A stretch of DNA of 64,000 bases from Microbacterium binotii (GTDB lineage Bacteria > Actinomycetota > Actinomycetes > Actinomycetales > Microbacteriaceae), in NCBI RefSeq assembly GCF_021398715.1, contig NZ_CP090347.1, forward strand, positions 3,100,001 to 3,164,000, read 5' to 3'. Shown here piece after piece: positions 43,239 to 51,689 of the stretch. Both the position numbers and the translations under genes were made by a program. Each line of letters begins with the position of its first letter. The first letter of the stretch is position 1. The notes beneath the pieces are model-generated. The model was given only the letters and a program-made list of their open reading frames with translations, was not told the DNA's origin and did no database searches.

Positions 43239-43820
43239 ATGTCTGACACTCTCGACCGCACCGCGCCCACCGACGCGCCCATTCTCGACGTGCTCTCGCA
43301 GCGCTGGAGCACCCGCGCCTACGACAGCGTGACCCCCATCGACGAGGACGCCCTGCGCGGCGCGCTCGAGGCCGCCCGCTGGTCGCCCTCCGCCTACAAC
43401 AACCAGCCGTGGCGCTTCATCGTGGCCCGCCGCGGCACCGAGACCCACGCCAAGGTCGTCGCCAGCATGGTCGAATTCAACCAGGCGTGGGCCGCCCCCG
43501 CCGGCGCACTCGTCGTCTTCGTCGCCGAGACCTCGCGCGGCGAGCACCAGTTCCCCTCCGCGTTCTACGACCTCGGCCAGGCCGCCGCGCACTTCACCGT
43601 GCAGGCGCACGCCAACGGCCTGTACACCCACCAGCTGACCGGCTTCGACGCGGCCGCGGTGACCGAGGCCTTCGAGCTCGCCCCCGAGTTCACGCCCTTC
43701 TCGATCATGGCCGTCGGCAACCTCGGCACCATCGAGGACGCCCCGGAGTTCGCCCGTGACGGCGAGCGCGCCCCTCGCGTCCGCCGTCCCATCGAGGAGT
43801 CGGTCGTCGTCAACGACTGA
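43239..43820 (+). CDS. Nitroreductase family protein
   Basis: A 193-residue FMN-dependent reductase: VLSQRWSTRAYDS (FMN phosphate Arg), RWSPSAYNNQPWRF, and AAAHFTVQAHANGLYTHQLTGFD. It probably reduces nitro, quinone or ene substrates with NAD(P)H. ATG 43239 has GAGGAG 6 nt upstream. The region upstream has GTATACC as a candidate -10. Confidence 0.9.
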   Translation: MSDTLDRTAPTDAPILDVLSQRWSTRAYDSVTPIDEDALRGALEAARWSPSAYNNQPWRFIVARRGTETHAKVVASMVEFNQAWAAPAGALVVFVAETSRGEHQFPSAFYDLGQAAAHFTVQAHANGLYTHQLTGFDAAAVTEAFELAPEFTPFSIMAVGNLGTIEDAPEFARDGERAPRVRRPIEESVVVND

Positions 43821-43931
43821 TCCGCTCCCCGCGGCACTCCGCAGCGCCCGTGCGCGTGGCCCTTCCGGCGCCCGGTCTCTCCCGCGTGAGCGGCACCCCA
43901 GCCCGCACCCCGTGGTTCCCCGCCACGCCCC

Positions 43932-43981
43932 GCTCGCCTGTCTCAGATCGACGCTCCGCGCTCGATCTGAGACAGGCGAGC
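43932..43981. terminator. 20-bp perfect inverted repeat, repeat-family palindrome
   Basis: Arms GCTCGCCTGTCTCAGATCGA (43932-43951) and its complement (43962-43981), 10-nt loop, followed by TGGTTTT, so it can act as a terminator for the nitroreductase gene. It shares CTGTC-N-CAGATCGACGC with the palindrome after xth. The rest of the 303-bp gap 43821-44123 shows no gene. Confidence 0.7.
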
Positions 43982-44123
43982 TGTGGTTTTCGGGCGACGC
44001 ATCCGTCGTGGATGCGGGGGCCGGCCCGGCGGGCGCGCAACAGCGGGGCACGGCACTCTAGACGCCGCCACATCCGGGCACCAGCCTGCGCGACCTCGGG
44101 GCACGACGTGCCTATCGTGAGAC

Positions 44124-45206
44124 ATGGTCCCGAGCATCGTCGGAGTGGGCACGGCTGTGCCGGACACCCGGCTCACCCAGTCGCAGATCCGCGACCTCTT
44201 CCTCATGCAGCCCGGTCTCGACCGCCGGGCGCAGCGGATCCTCGGCGCCGCGTTCGACGCGGCGGCCATCGAGACGCGCCACACCGTACTGGCGTCCCTC
44301 ACCGGCGAGGCCCCGCCCGAGGCTCTCGTGGTGCGCGAGGGCGACCTGCTGCTCGACCCGAGCACCTCCGCGCGCAACGCCGAGTTCCGCCGCCTCGCGC
44401 CCGACCTGTTCGCGCGGGCGGGCAGAGCGGCCCTGGCCGACGCCGGAGTCGCCGCCGGGGAGGTGACGCACGTCATCACCGTCAGCTGCACCGGACTGTT
44501 CGCCCCCGGTCCCGACATGCTGCTCGTGCGCGACCTGGGGCTGCGCCCGGAAACCGAGCGCTACCACCACGGCTTCGTCGGCTGCGCGGCCGCGGTCCCC
44601 GCGCTGCGGGCGGCCCATCGCATCGCCGTGGCCCAGCCGGGCGCGGTCGTCCTCGTCGTGTGCGCCGAGCTGTGCTCCCTGCACCTGCGGGTCAGCGACG
44701 ACCCGGAGCAGATCGTCGCCGCATCCCTCTTCGCCGACGGCGCCGCGGCCGCCGTCGTGACCTCGCGCGAGCACGCGGGGCGTCGGTTCGAGCTGGACGA
44801 GTTCCGCACGGCGCTCAGCGACGACGGCGAGCACGACATGGTGTGGACCATCGGCGACCACGGCTTCGAGATGACGCTCACCGCCGAGGTGCCCCGCATC
44901 GTGGGGCGCGAGGTCGCCGACGCGGTCGCCTACCTCGACGGAGCCACGGCCTGGGCGATCCATCCGGGCGGACGCAGCGTGCTGGACCGGGTGGCCACCG
45001 GGCTGGGACTCACCGAGGAGCAGATGGCACCGTCGCGCGAGGTGCTCCGCGCGTTCGGCAACATGTCCAGCGCGACGGTGCTGTTCATCCTCGACCGGAT
45101 GCGGCGCGACCCCGCCCTCGCCGACGGAACCACCCTGGGACTTCTGGCCTTCGGGCCGGGGCTCACCGTCGAGTCCGGGCGTCTGCTCGTGCGAGGCGAG
45201 GCGTGA
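44124..45206 (+). CDS. Type III polyketide synthase (chalcone/alkylresorcinol synthase-like)
   Basis: A 360-residue type III PKS with catalytic triad Cys154 (HGFVGCAAAVPAL), His280 (WAIHPGGRSVLD) and Asn313 (FGNMSSATVLF). It condenses malonyl-CoA onto an acyl-CoA starter; bacterial relatives with this operon make alkylresorcinols or alkylpyrones. The gene is followed by a methyltransferase (4-bp overlap) and an FAD hydroxylase (8-bp overlap), the SrsA-SrsB-SrsC order of Streptomyces phenolic-lipid operons. TATCGT lies 5 nt before ATG. Starter chain length is unknown. Confidence 0.92.
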   Translation: MVPSIVGVGTAVPDTRLTQSQIRDLFLMQPGLDRRAQRILGAAFDAAAIETRHTVLASLTGEAPPEALVVREGDLLLDPSTSARNAEFRRLAPDLFARAGRAALADAGVAAGEVTHVITVSCTGLFAPGPDMLLVRDLGLRPETERYHHGFVGCAAAVPALRAAHRIAVAQPGAVVLVVCAELCSLHLRVSDDPEQIVAASLFADGAAAAVVTSREHAGRRFELDEFRTALSDDGEHDMVWTIGDHGFEMTLTAEVPRIVGREVADAVAYLDGATAWAIHPGGRSVLDRVATGLGLTEEQMAPSREVLRAFGNMSSATVLFILDRMRRDPALADGTTLGLLAFGPGLTVESGRLLVRGEA

Positions 45207-45895
45207 AGCTGGCGGAGCGCGACGCGTCGCTCCGCGAGCTGATGGACGACCCGGACTGCGACCCGCGGCTGCTCGCGGCGACCTACCGCCGCTTCGGTCT
45301 CGTGAACCGGCTGGTCGCGGGGTGGACCGGCGTCTACCGGCGGACGCTCCGTCCGTATCTGTCCGGCCTCGGACGCCCGGCACGCGTGCTGGATCTGGGA
45401 TGCGGCGGCGGGGATGTCGCGGCGCACCTCGCAGCCCTCGCCCGCGCCGACGGGCTGCGGGTGCAGTGGGTCGGCGCCGACCCCGACACGCGCGCCATCG
45501 AGGCCGCGGCCGCGCGTGCCGCATCCGATGTGTCCTTCCGCTGCACCGGCTCGGACGCTCTGCGCGAGAGCGGCGAGCGCTTCGACGCGGTGCTCTCGAA
45601 CCACGTGCTGCACCACCTGGATACGGCGGAACTGGCCGCGTTCGTCGACGACTCCGCCGCGCTCTCGACGGGGCTCGTCCTGCACGGCGACATCGAGCGC
45701 GGGCGCCTGGCGTACGCGCTCTACGGCGTCGGCATCCTGCCGCTGGCCCCGGGCACCTTCCTGCGTACCGACGGACTCCGCTCGATTCGGCGCAGCTATC
45801 GGGCTGCCGAGCTCGCGTCGCGGCTGCCCGGCGGCTGGCGGGTGGAGCGCCCCGCCCGCTTCCGCGTGCTGGCAGTGAGGGACCCCCGTGCCTGA
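45203..45895 (+). CDS. SAM-dependent methyltransferase (SrsB-like)
   Basis: A 230-residue class I methyltransferase: ARVLDLGCGGGDVAAHLA (motif I), VGADPD (acidic end of strand 2), FDAVLSNHVLHHL (motif IV region). GTG start overlaps the PKS stop. By analogy with SrsB it would O-methylate the phenolic lipid ring made by the upstream enzyme; a C-methylation is also possible. N-terminal residues carry RFGLVNRLVAGW, usual in this family. Confidence 0.87.
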   Translation: MKLAERDASLRELMDDPDCDPRLLAATYRRFGLVNRLVAGWTGVYRRTLRPYLSGLGRPARVLDLGCGGGDVAAHLAALARADGLRVQWVGADPDTRAIEAAAARAASDVSFRCTGSDALRESGERFDAVLSNHVLHHLDTAELAAFVDDSAALSTGLVLHGDIERGRLAYALYGVGILPLAPGTFLRTDGLRSIRRSYRAAELASRLPGGWRVERPARFRVLAVRDPRA

Positions 45896-47018
45896 GGTCA
45901 TCGTCGTCGGCGCCGGGCCGGTCGGACTGCTCCTCACGGCGGAGCTGCGCCGACTCGGCGTCGATGTCATCACGCTCGAGAGGCGTCCCGGTCCCGGCGA
46001 CGGCACGAGGGCGATCGGCATCCATCCGCCCACACTCGCCGCGCTCGAAGCCTCCGGTGCGACGGAGCGCCTGCTCGCCGACGCGGTGCGCGTCGAGCGC
46101 GGGGAGGCGCGCGCCGACGGCCGGTTGGTCGGCGCGGTCGACTTCCGTCGCCTGTCCGCCCGCTTCCCGTTCGTCGCGACGCTCCCCCAGCGCGTGACGG
46201 AGACCGTGCTGGCCGATCTCGCGGGCCCCGTCGAGCGCGGCGTCGCGGTGGCCGCCGTGCAGCGCGAGGGCGACCGGATGCGGGTCCGCTCGATCGAGGG
46301 CCGCGAGTTCACCGCGCGGGTGGTCATCGTGGCCGGCGGCTGGGATGGCCGGGAGCTGGCCTACCGCCCCGCCGCCCTGAGGGTTCACGAGTACCGCGAC
46401 CGCTATCTCATGACCGATACCTCGCTGGCCGCGTCGGACCCGGTGGCGGTGATCCGGCTCGACGCCGCCGGCGTCATGGAGTCCTTCCCGCTGCCCGGCT
46501 CCGCCCGCCGCTTCGTCCTGCACGACGCCGGCGGCGGCCCGGACGAGCCTCACGCCCGATACGAACGGATGCGGCGCGCACTGCACGAGCGCGGCGAGGC
46601 GGAGGCCGCCGACCGCATGGAGGTCGTGACCTCCTTCCGGGTGCGGCGCCTCGTCGCTCCGCGCCTGCGTCGGGGCGGTCTCGTGGTCGTGGGTGACGCG
46701 GCTCACGAGGTGAGCCCGATCGGCGGGCAGGGTATGAACCTCGGTCTCTTGGATGCGGCGACGCTCGCCCCGCTGGTGGCAGAGGCGCTCCGCACCGGCT
46801 CTCTCGCCTCCCCCGCGCTCGACCGATGGGAACGCCGCCGTGTGCGCTCCGCGCGGCTCGCGGCCGGGATGGCGAGCGTGAACACCGCACTCGGCCGTCC
46901 GGCCGGCGCGGTGGCCCACCGCATCCGCGGTACGGCGCTCGAAATGCTGCTGAGCAGCCCCGCCGGGGCCGTGCTCACGCGCGCCTACGCGATGGGCTTC
47001 GATGCCGACGCCCGCTGA
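45888..47018 (+). CDS. FAD-dependent monooxygenase (SrsC-like)
   Basis: A 376-residue flavoprotein of the aromatic hydroxylase/geranylgeranyl-reductase class: Rossmann motif VVGAGPVGLLLTAELRRLGVDVITLER, and the second FAD motif GGLVVVGDAAHEVSPIGGQGMNLGLLDA. The third motif DG at VIVAGGWDGREL. It probably hydroxylates or oxidises the PKS product to a quinone, using NAD(P)H and O2. GTG start overlaps the methyltransferase gene by 8 bp. Last gene of the operon. Confidence 0.88.
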   Translation: MPEVIVVGAGPVGLLLTAELRRLGVDVITLERRPGPGDGTRAIGIHPPTLAALEASGATERLLADAVRVERGEARADGRLVGAVDFRRLSARFPFVATLPQRVTETVLADLAGPVERGVAVAAVQREGDRMRVRSIEGREFTARVVIVAGGWDGRELAYRPAALRVHEYRDRYLMTDTSLAASDPVAVIRLDAAGVMESFPLPGSARRFVLHDAGGGPDEPHARYERMRRALHERGEAEAADRMEVVTSFRVRRLVAPRLRRGGLVVVGDAAHEVSPIGGQGMNLGLLDAATLAPLVAEALRTGSLASPALDRWERRRVRSARLAAGMASVNTALGRPAGAVAHRIRGTALEMLLSSPAGAVLTRAYAMGFDADAR

Positions 47019-47069
47019 TCTTTCCCACAGGCACCAGCAGCGCGCGAGCCGATCTGACAGCATTCATCC

Positions 47070-47594
47070 GTGAGCATGCGACGGTTCAAAATCCTCGGCG
47101 CGTTGACCCTGGCCGCGGCTGCGCTGGTGCTGACGGCGTGCACCGCGGCGCCGGACGACCCGGCCGAGCCGGCCGGGTCGTCGAACCCGATCGCCACGCA
47201 GGCGCCCTCTGCGACTCCCGCTCCCGCGGCATCCGCCGACACCGCCGACGGCCCCGTCGAGAGCTTCCGCGCGTGGTTTGCGGCCACGCGCACCCCCGAT
47301 CCCGCTGCGGCGTGCGCGGCGCTGTCGCCGGCCCTGGCGGAGCGGATGCTCGCCGAGCTGAACCAGAACGGGCTCGCTCTCAGCACCTGCGAGGAGATGA
47401 TCCAGGCGACCTCGGAGCTCTACCGCGCGACCGGCCAGAGCGCCGACGTCGACGTGCAGGTGCAGTCCGAGACGGCCACCGACGCCACGCTGTTCGTCAC
47501 CTACGGCGCGTCCGGCGATTGCGGCACCGTCGTGATGCACCGCGACGCCGCATCCTGGATCATCACGGACGAATCGCGGGAGTGCGCCGGATAG
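47070..47594 (+). CDS. Putative lipoprotein of unknown function
   Basis: A 174-residue protein with lipobox LTAC (Cys near residue 24), Ala/Pro/Ser linker, then a helical domain (VESFRAWFAATRTPDPAAACAALSPALAERML) and a beta region with Cys in DCGTVVMHRD and ESRECAG. Resembles small actinobacterial lipoproteins with an NTF2-like C-terminal fold. GTG 47070 or ATG 47076 may be the start. It sits between the PKS operon and convergent UbiA gene; a functional link is unproved. Confidence 0.75.
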   Translation: MSMRRFKILGALTLAAAALVLTACTAAPDDPAEPAGSSNPIATQAPSATPAPAASADTADGPVESFRAWFAATRTPDPAAACAALSPALAERMLAELNQNGLALSTCEEMIQATSELYRATGQSADVDVQVQSETATDATLFVTYGASGDCGTVVMHRDAASWIITDESRECAG

Positions 47595-47600
47595 AACGGC

Positions 47601-48446
47601 TCAGGCGGTGAGCGAGCCGCCGGTCGCCACGAGTTGCACGGCGAGCAGCAGCGCGGCGCCCATCACGAGGCGGAACACGATGCGCCCGGGGCGACGGGCC
47701 CACGCGCAGCCCACGGCCACGACCGCCACGCCGACCACGGCGGCGAAGAAGACCCACGACACGATCGGCACCGCATCCCTCGCCGGCCCGAGTCGGACGG
47801 CCGCGGCGCCGCCGATGATCCCGACGCCCGCCAGGGCACCCGACCACCGCGCGCCGATCCGATGGGGCAGCCCGCGGATGCCGGTGCGTTGATCGTCATC
47901 GAGGTCCGGCAACACATTGGCCAGGTGCACCGCCGCCCCCAGTGACGCTCCGGCGGCGCTCGCCCACGGCGCGGCGAGCGCCGGCTCCGCGGCCGAGAGG
48001 GTCGCGAGCGACGGCAGGAGCCCGAAGCTGACGAGGAACGGCACGATCGAGAACGGCGTCGCCTTCAGCGGCGCGTTGTACAGCCACGCCGAGGCGATCG
48101 TCACCGCCTGGGCGGCCAGGAGCCCCGCTCCGAGCGGCGCGGACAGCAGGAGGGCGGCGGCGGCGGATGCGGCCGCCACGACCCAGGCGGTGTGCAGGCT
48201 CACGTCGCCGCGTGCGAGCGGCTTGTCGGTGCGACCCACGGCACGGTCGCGGCCCGCGTCGATCGCGTCGTTCGACAGCCCGATCGAGACCTGCCCCGCG
48301 AAGACGGCGACCGTCAGCAGCGCGATGCGCCATGCGTCGAGTCCGGCCGAGACACCGAGCGCCAGGGTGAGCACCGTGACGACCAGCGCAGGCCCCGGAT
48401 GCGTGGACGCCCACAGCGCGCGCACGGTCGCCAGGGCACGGGTCAT
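47601..48446 (-). CDS. UbiA family prenyltransferase
   Basis: A 281-residue, eight-to-nine helix membrane enzyme. First Asp motif IGLSNDAIDAGRDRAVGRTDKPLARG and second Asp motif LPDLDDDQRTGIRGLP bind prenyl diphosphate-Mg. UbiA enzymes prenylate aromatic rings in quinones, heme O or secondary metabolites. It is not heme O synthase (no CyoE signature in the second motif) and stands near the type III PKS operon, so aromatic polyketide prenylation is a testable idea. Convergent with the lipoprotein gene. Confidence 0.88.
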   Translation of the reverse strand: MTRALATVRALWASTHPGPALVVTVLTLALGVSAGLDAWRIALLTVAVFAGQVSIGLSNDAIDAGRDRAVGRTDKPLARGDVSLHTAWVVAAASAAAALLLSAPLGAGLLAAQAVTIASAWLYNAPLKATPFSIVPFLVSFGLLPSLATLSAAEPALAAPWASAAGASLGAAVHLANVLPDLDDDQRTGIRGLPHRIGARWSGALAGVGIIGGAAAVRLGPARDAVPIVSWVFFAAVVGVAVVAVGCAWARRPGRIVFRLVMGAALLLAVQLVATGGSLTA

Positions 48447-48504
48447 GCTCCGACCGTAAGCCGCCGCGTCCGTGTCGCGGCGCGGCTTGACGACGACGCG
48501 CCGC

Positions 48505-49038
48505 TCATCCGGCCGCGGTGATCTGCGCCTGGATGCGGGAGATCGCCTCGCCTAGACGCCCCCGCGCCAGCAGACCACCCGCGACCAGCGGGCCCGATGC
48601 ATCGCCACCGACGGCCGGGAGCAGGCGCAGCGCAGCGCGCGCATCGGGGGCGAGAAGAGCGAGCTGCCCGTCGATCTCGCCGTCGAACGAACCGGGGATC
48701 GCCGCATCCGCCGCCACCGCGGCATAGGCGGCCGCCCCCAGCGCGTGCGCCCCCATGTGCGCGACGCCGGCCGCCTGCGCCGCGGAGCGGGCGGCCGCGA
48801 TCGCCGCGGCGCCGGTCACCGCGTGCGCCGCCCGACCGGCGACGAACCGTCGCTTGATCTCCCCCGCCGCATCCAGCTCGCCGCGGGCGTACGCCCGGGC
48901 ACGCGCGATGGCCTCGCGGGGCCGGTCGTCACCGGGGGCCTCCGCCTCGAACAGGGCGAGCACGCGCTCGGCGCACTCCGCCGCCCAGGCCGCGACCAGC
49001 CGGCGGTCGGCGTCGTCGAGCGACTGCGGGGATGGCAT
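48505..49038 (-). CDS. Imm5-like putative immunity protein
   Basis: A 177-residue all-alpha, Ala-rich protein: DRRLVAAWAAECAERVLALFEAEAPGDDRPREAIARARAYARGEL and later RRFVAGRAAHAVTGAAAIAAARSAAQAAGVAHMGAHALGAAAYA. This matches what is annotated as the Imm-5-like domain, a putative immunity protein of polymorphic toxins. No toxin gene is adjacent, so a different role, or an orphan immunity gene, is possible. Confidence 0.65.
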   Translation of the reverse strand: MPSPQSLDDADRRLVAAWAAECAERVLALFEAEAPGDDRPREAIARARAYARGELDAAGEIKRRFVAGRAAHAVTGAAAIAAARSAAQAAGVAHMGAHALGAAAYAAVAADAAIPGSFDGEIDGQLALLAPDARAALRLLPAVGGDASGPLVAGGLLARGRLGEAISRIQAQITAAG

Positions 49039-49047
49039 CGTTCCTGT

Positions 49048-49650
49048 CTACACCGCATCCGGCCGTCGGCACAGAATCGCACCGACCGGGCGTTCGCCCC
49101 GGGTCGCGCGTCGGTGCGTCTCGACGATCTCGAACCCCGCACGCTCGAGCCGCCGTTCCAGCTCCGCGGCGGGCCAGCGCCACGCGCCGACGACCGCGTG
49201 ATCGAACGGTTCGAGGGCATCCGCGTCGAAGAACCCGAGCACGAGCGTGCCGCCGGGGCGCAGCACCCGCGCGAACTCGGCGAACGGCACGTCGATCACC
49301 GCCGGCGCGTGGTGGATGGTCGAGAACCACGCGAGGATGCCGCCCAACGCCGCGTCCGGCTCGTCGATTGCGTCGACGGTCCCGAGATCGAATCGGATGC
49401 CGGGGTGGTCCGTTCGGGCCGTCTCGACGAACTCCCGCGTCAGGTCGATGCCCCGCACGTCGAGCCCGCGCTCGGCGAGGTGCGCGCTCCAGTGGCCGGG
49501 GCCGCATCCCGCATCCAGGACCCGGCCGCGGACGCCGGCGGCCCAGGTCTCGACCAGCCGGCGGTCGGAGGGATGGACGGCTGCCATCGTCCCCAGAACC
49601 CGCGTGTACTCGGCGGCCCGCCGGTCGTACGCCTCGGCCACATCCGTCAC
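49048..49650 (-). CDS. Class I SAM-dependent methyltransferase
   Basis: A 200-residue methyltransferase: GRVLDAGCGPGHWSAHLAERGLDVRGIDLTREFV (motif I and acidic residue), FSTIHHAPA and FARVLRPGGTLVLGFFD. Target unknown. GTG 49650 was chosen, since TACGCT lies exactly 6 nt upstream (leaderless); a much longer frame extends into the regulator gene and is not real. Gap to the Imm5-like gene is 9 bp. Confidence 0.85.
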   Translation of the reverse strand: MTDVAEAYDRRAAEYTRVLGTMAAVHPSDRRLVETWAAGVRGRVLDAGCGPGHWSAHLAERGLDVRGIDLTREFVETARTDHPGIRFDLGTVDAIDEPDAALGGILAWFSTIHHAPAVIDVPFAEFARVLRPGGTLVLGFFDADALEPFDHAVVGAWRWPAAELERRLERAGFEIVETHRRATRGERPVGAILCRRPDAV

Positions 49651-49766
49651 CCGTCGAGCGTAGCGGCGCCCCCTCATCAGGAGATCTCCCTCCCACAGGA
49701 CGATTCGCAAAGGATCATCCTGCGCCGTGGCGCTCTCCTGATGAAGGATGCGGCGCACCCGCCCCC

Positions 49767-50369
49767 TCAGATCCAGCCGCGCTCCTGCGCGCGCAGCAGC
49801 GCCTGCTGTCGCGTCTCGAGGTGCAGCTTGCCGAGGATGGAGGAGACGTGGTTGCGCACGGTGCCGGGCGACAGGTGCAGGGTGCGGGCGATCGTGGCGA
49901 TCGTCTGCCCCTCGGACCCGGCCCGCAGCACGTCGAGCTCCCGATCGGTGAGAGGGCTCCGCTCGTCGGCGAGCGCATCGGCGGCGATCTCCGGATCGAC
50001 GTACCGGCGCCCCGCGGCGACCTGGCGGATGACGTCGGCGACGTCCTGCGCCGGCCGGGACTTCGGCAGGAACCCGTCGACGCCCGCCTGCAGCGCACGC
50101 CGCAGCACGCCCGGTCGCGCGTGCCGCGTCACCGCGACGACCCGCGAGCGCGTCTGCTTGCGCACCCGCGCGGCCGCGTCGATGCCGTCCAGGCCCGGCA
50201 TCTCGACGTCGAACAGACACACGTCGGGCTGCAGGCGCAGCGCCGCAGCGACCGCTTGCTCTCCGTCGACGCACTCACCGACCACCTCGATGTCCTGCTC
50301 CAGGCGCAGCAGCGCGGCGAGCGCGGTGCGGATCATGTCCTCGTCGTCGGCGAGGAGCACCCGGATCAT
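49767..50369 (-). CDS. DesR-like response regulator (NarL family)
   Basis: A 200-residue regulator: DDED acidic pocket, phospho-Asp in CLFDVEMPGLDGID, LPKS Lys, and a LuxR HTH (LTDRELDVLRAGSEGQTIATIARTLHLSPGTVRNHVSSILGKLHLETRQQA). Short linker and total length fit DesR. Overlaps the kinase stop by 4 bp. Likely autoregulates through the palindrome at 51553-51574. Confidence 0.92.
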   Translation of the reverse strand: MIRVLLADDEDMIRTALAALLRLEQDIEVVGECVDGEQAVAAALRLQPDVCLFDVEMPGLDGIDAAARVRKQTRSRVVAVTRHARPGVLRRALQAGVDGFLPKSRPAQDVADVIRQVAAGRRYVDPEIAADALADERSPLTDRELDVLRAGSEGQTIATIARTLHLSPGTVRNHVSSILGKLHLETRQQALLRAQERGWI

Positions 50370-51538
50370 GCTCCGACCCCCGTCGGCACGTGCGCGTCCA
50401 GGACGAACACGTCACCGTCGGACTCGGTCAAGAGCGCTCCCTGCGCCTCGGCGAGACGAGCCGCCATGCCGTCGATCCCCGTACCCTGGCCGGCGGCCGT
50501 GTCGCCGCGATCGTTCTCGGCCCGGTACCGCCAGCCGCCCGCGTCACGCTCCAACGAGAGCCGCGCGAAGCGTCCGCCGCCGTGCTTGAGGATGTTGGTC
50601 GTGCTCTCGCGCACGACAGGGCCGAGCGTGTCGCTCGGCGCGCCCGCCGCATCCGGGCTCACGGCGAGCTCGACCTCGAGACCCGCCGCGCGCAGGAGGT
50701 CTGCGGCGTTGGCCAGCTCATCCGGGAGCGGAACGCCGCGGAAGCGCGCGGCGAGCGCCCTCGTGCCCACGCGCGCCTCGTCCACCTCGCGGCGCGCGGC
50801 ACGGATGTGCTCGAGGGCGGCGGGCGGGTCGGCGCTCAGGCGTTCGGCGAGCTCGAGCTGCAGCGCGACGACCTGCAGATGGTGGCCCTGCAGGTCGTGC
50901 ACGTCGCTCGCCAGGCGCAGCCGTTCCTGGGTCGCGGCGAGCTTCGCCTCGGTGAGGCGGGCGCGGTCGAGCTCGCGCACGATGTCCCACCACCAGAGCA
51001 TGCTGACGACGGTGATCGGCAACGCCACGGGGAACATGAAGAGCACGAAGATCGGGCCGTAGACGAGGGTCGCCTCGCCGTCGACGGCGCGGAGGTACTC
51101 GATCACCGCGACGGCGGCCAGCACGACGGTGACGAGCCCCGTGACCCGGGCCCGCACGCCCCTCGGCCACGGCAGGGTGCACACGAGCGCTCCCACCAGG
51201 GCCAGCGCCAGCGTGATGCTCCCGGTCACGAGCCCGACCGCGATGGCAGCCGCAGCACCGAGAGCGAACGCGGCGAAGCGCACCCAGCGGCGGCTTCCCG
51301 CCGCATCCGCCCGGAAGTAGTCCAGACCCGTCATGACGAACGCCACGAGCCACGCGACGGATGCGGCCACGAACACGACCAGCTCCGCGGCGGACGCGGT
51401 GACCCACGTCGGAATGGCCCACACCGTCAGGGTGCCGACGGCGAAGAACACAGCGGACGAGAACGTGTACCACCACGTCGCGCGCACGCCGCGACCGACG
51501 GCGGGCTCGGCAGCGGCCGGAGGTGATGAAGCGCTCAC
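50366..51538 (-). CDS. DesK-like sensor histidine kinase
   Basis: A 390-residue kinase with five to six N-terminal membrane helices (about 20-170) and HisKA_3 phospho-His in LRLASDVHDLQGHHLQVVALQLELAERL, then a HATPase with VVRESTTNILKHGGG and GQGTGIDGMAARLAEAQG. The DVHDLQGHHL box is typical of DesK-type kinases; DesK senses membrane fluidity. GTG 51538 lies 7 nt after TAGCCT (51551-51546). The longer frame upstream lacks family sequence. Confidence 0.9.
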   Translation of the reverse strand: MSASSPPAAAEPAVGRGVRATWWYTFSSAVFFAVGTLTVWAIPTWVTASAAELVVFVAASVAWLVAFVMTGLDYFRADAAGSRRWVRFAAFALGAAAAIAVGLVTGSITLALALVGALVCTLPWPRGVRARVTGLVTVVLAAVAVIEYLRAVDGEATLVYGPIFVLFMFPVALPITVVSMLWWWDIVRELDRARLTEAKLAATQERLRLASDVHDLQGHHLQVVALQLELAERLSADPPAALEHIRAARREVDEARVGTRALAARFRGVPLPDELANAADLLRAAGLEVELAVSPDAAGAPSDTLGPVVRESTTNILKHGGGRFARLSLERDAGGWRYRAENDRGDTAAGQGTGIDGMAARLAEAQGALLTESDGDVFVLDAHVPTGVGA

Positions 51539-51545
51539 GCCGACC

Positions 51546-51574
51546 AGGCTACGGGCATGACAAAAGTCATGCCC
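51546..51574 (-). promoter_or_regulatory. desK-like promoter with operator palindrome
   Basis: On the minus strand TAGCCT (51551-51546) is the -10. Directly upstream, GGGCATGAC-AAAA-GTCATGCCC (51553-51574) is a perfect 9-bp inverted repeat filling the -10/-35 spacer, an ideal site for a repressor or autoregulating response regulator of the kinase-regulator operon. Confidence 0.6.
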
Positions 51575-51689
51575 GAGCTGCCCTTTCCTCCCCGCCGGAG
51601 GTGACGTGGTGGCACTGCCGGCGACGGCCCGTGCCCGGTGGGATGGAGATGTTCCCCCGACCGAGCACGCCACCACTGACGGAGCCGAC

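Noticed and set aside
44112..47063. A 983-codon open frame on the minus strand, the longest in the window
   Set aside because: Covers the PKS operon in antisense; no domain could be recognised and composition is that of a shadow frame.
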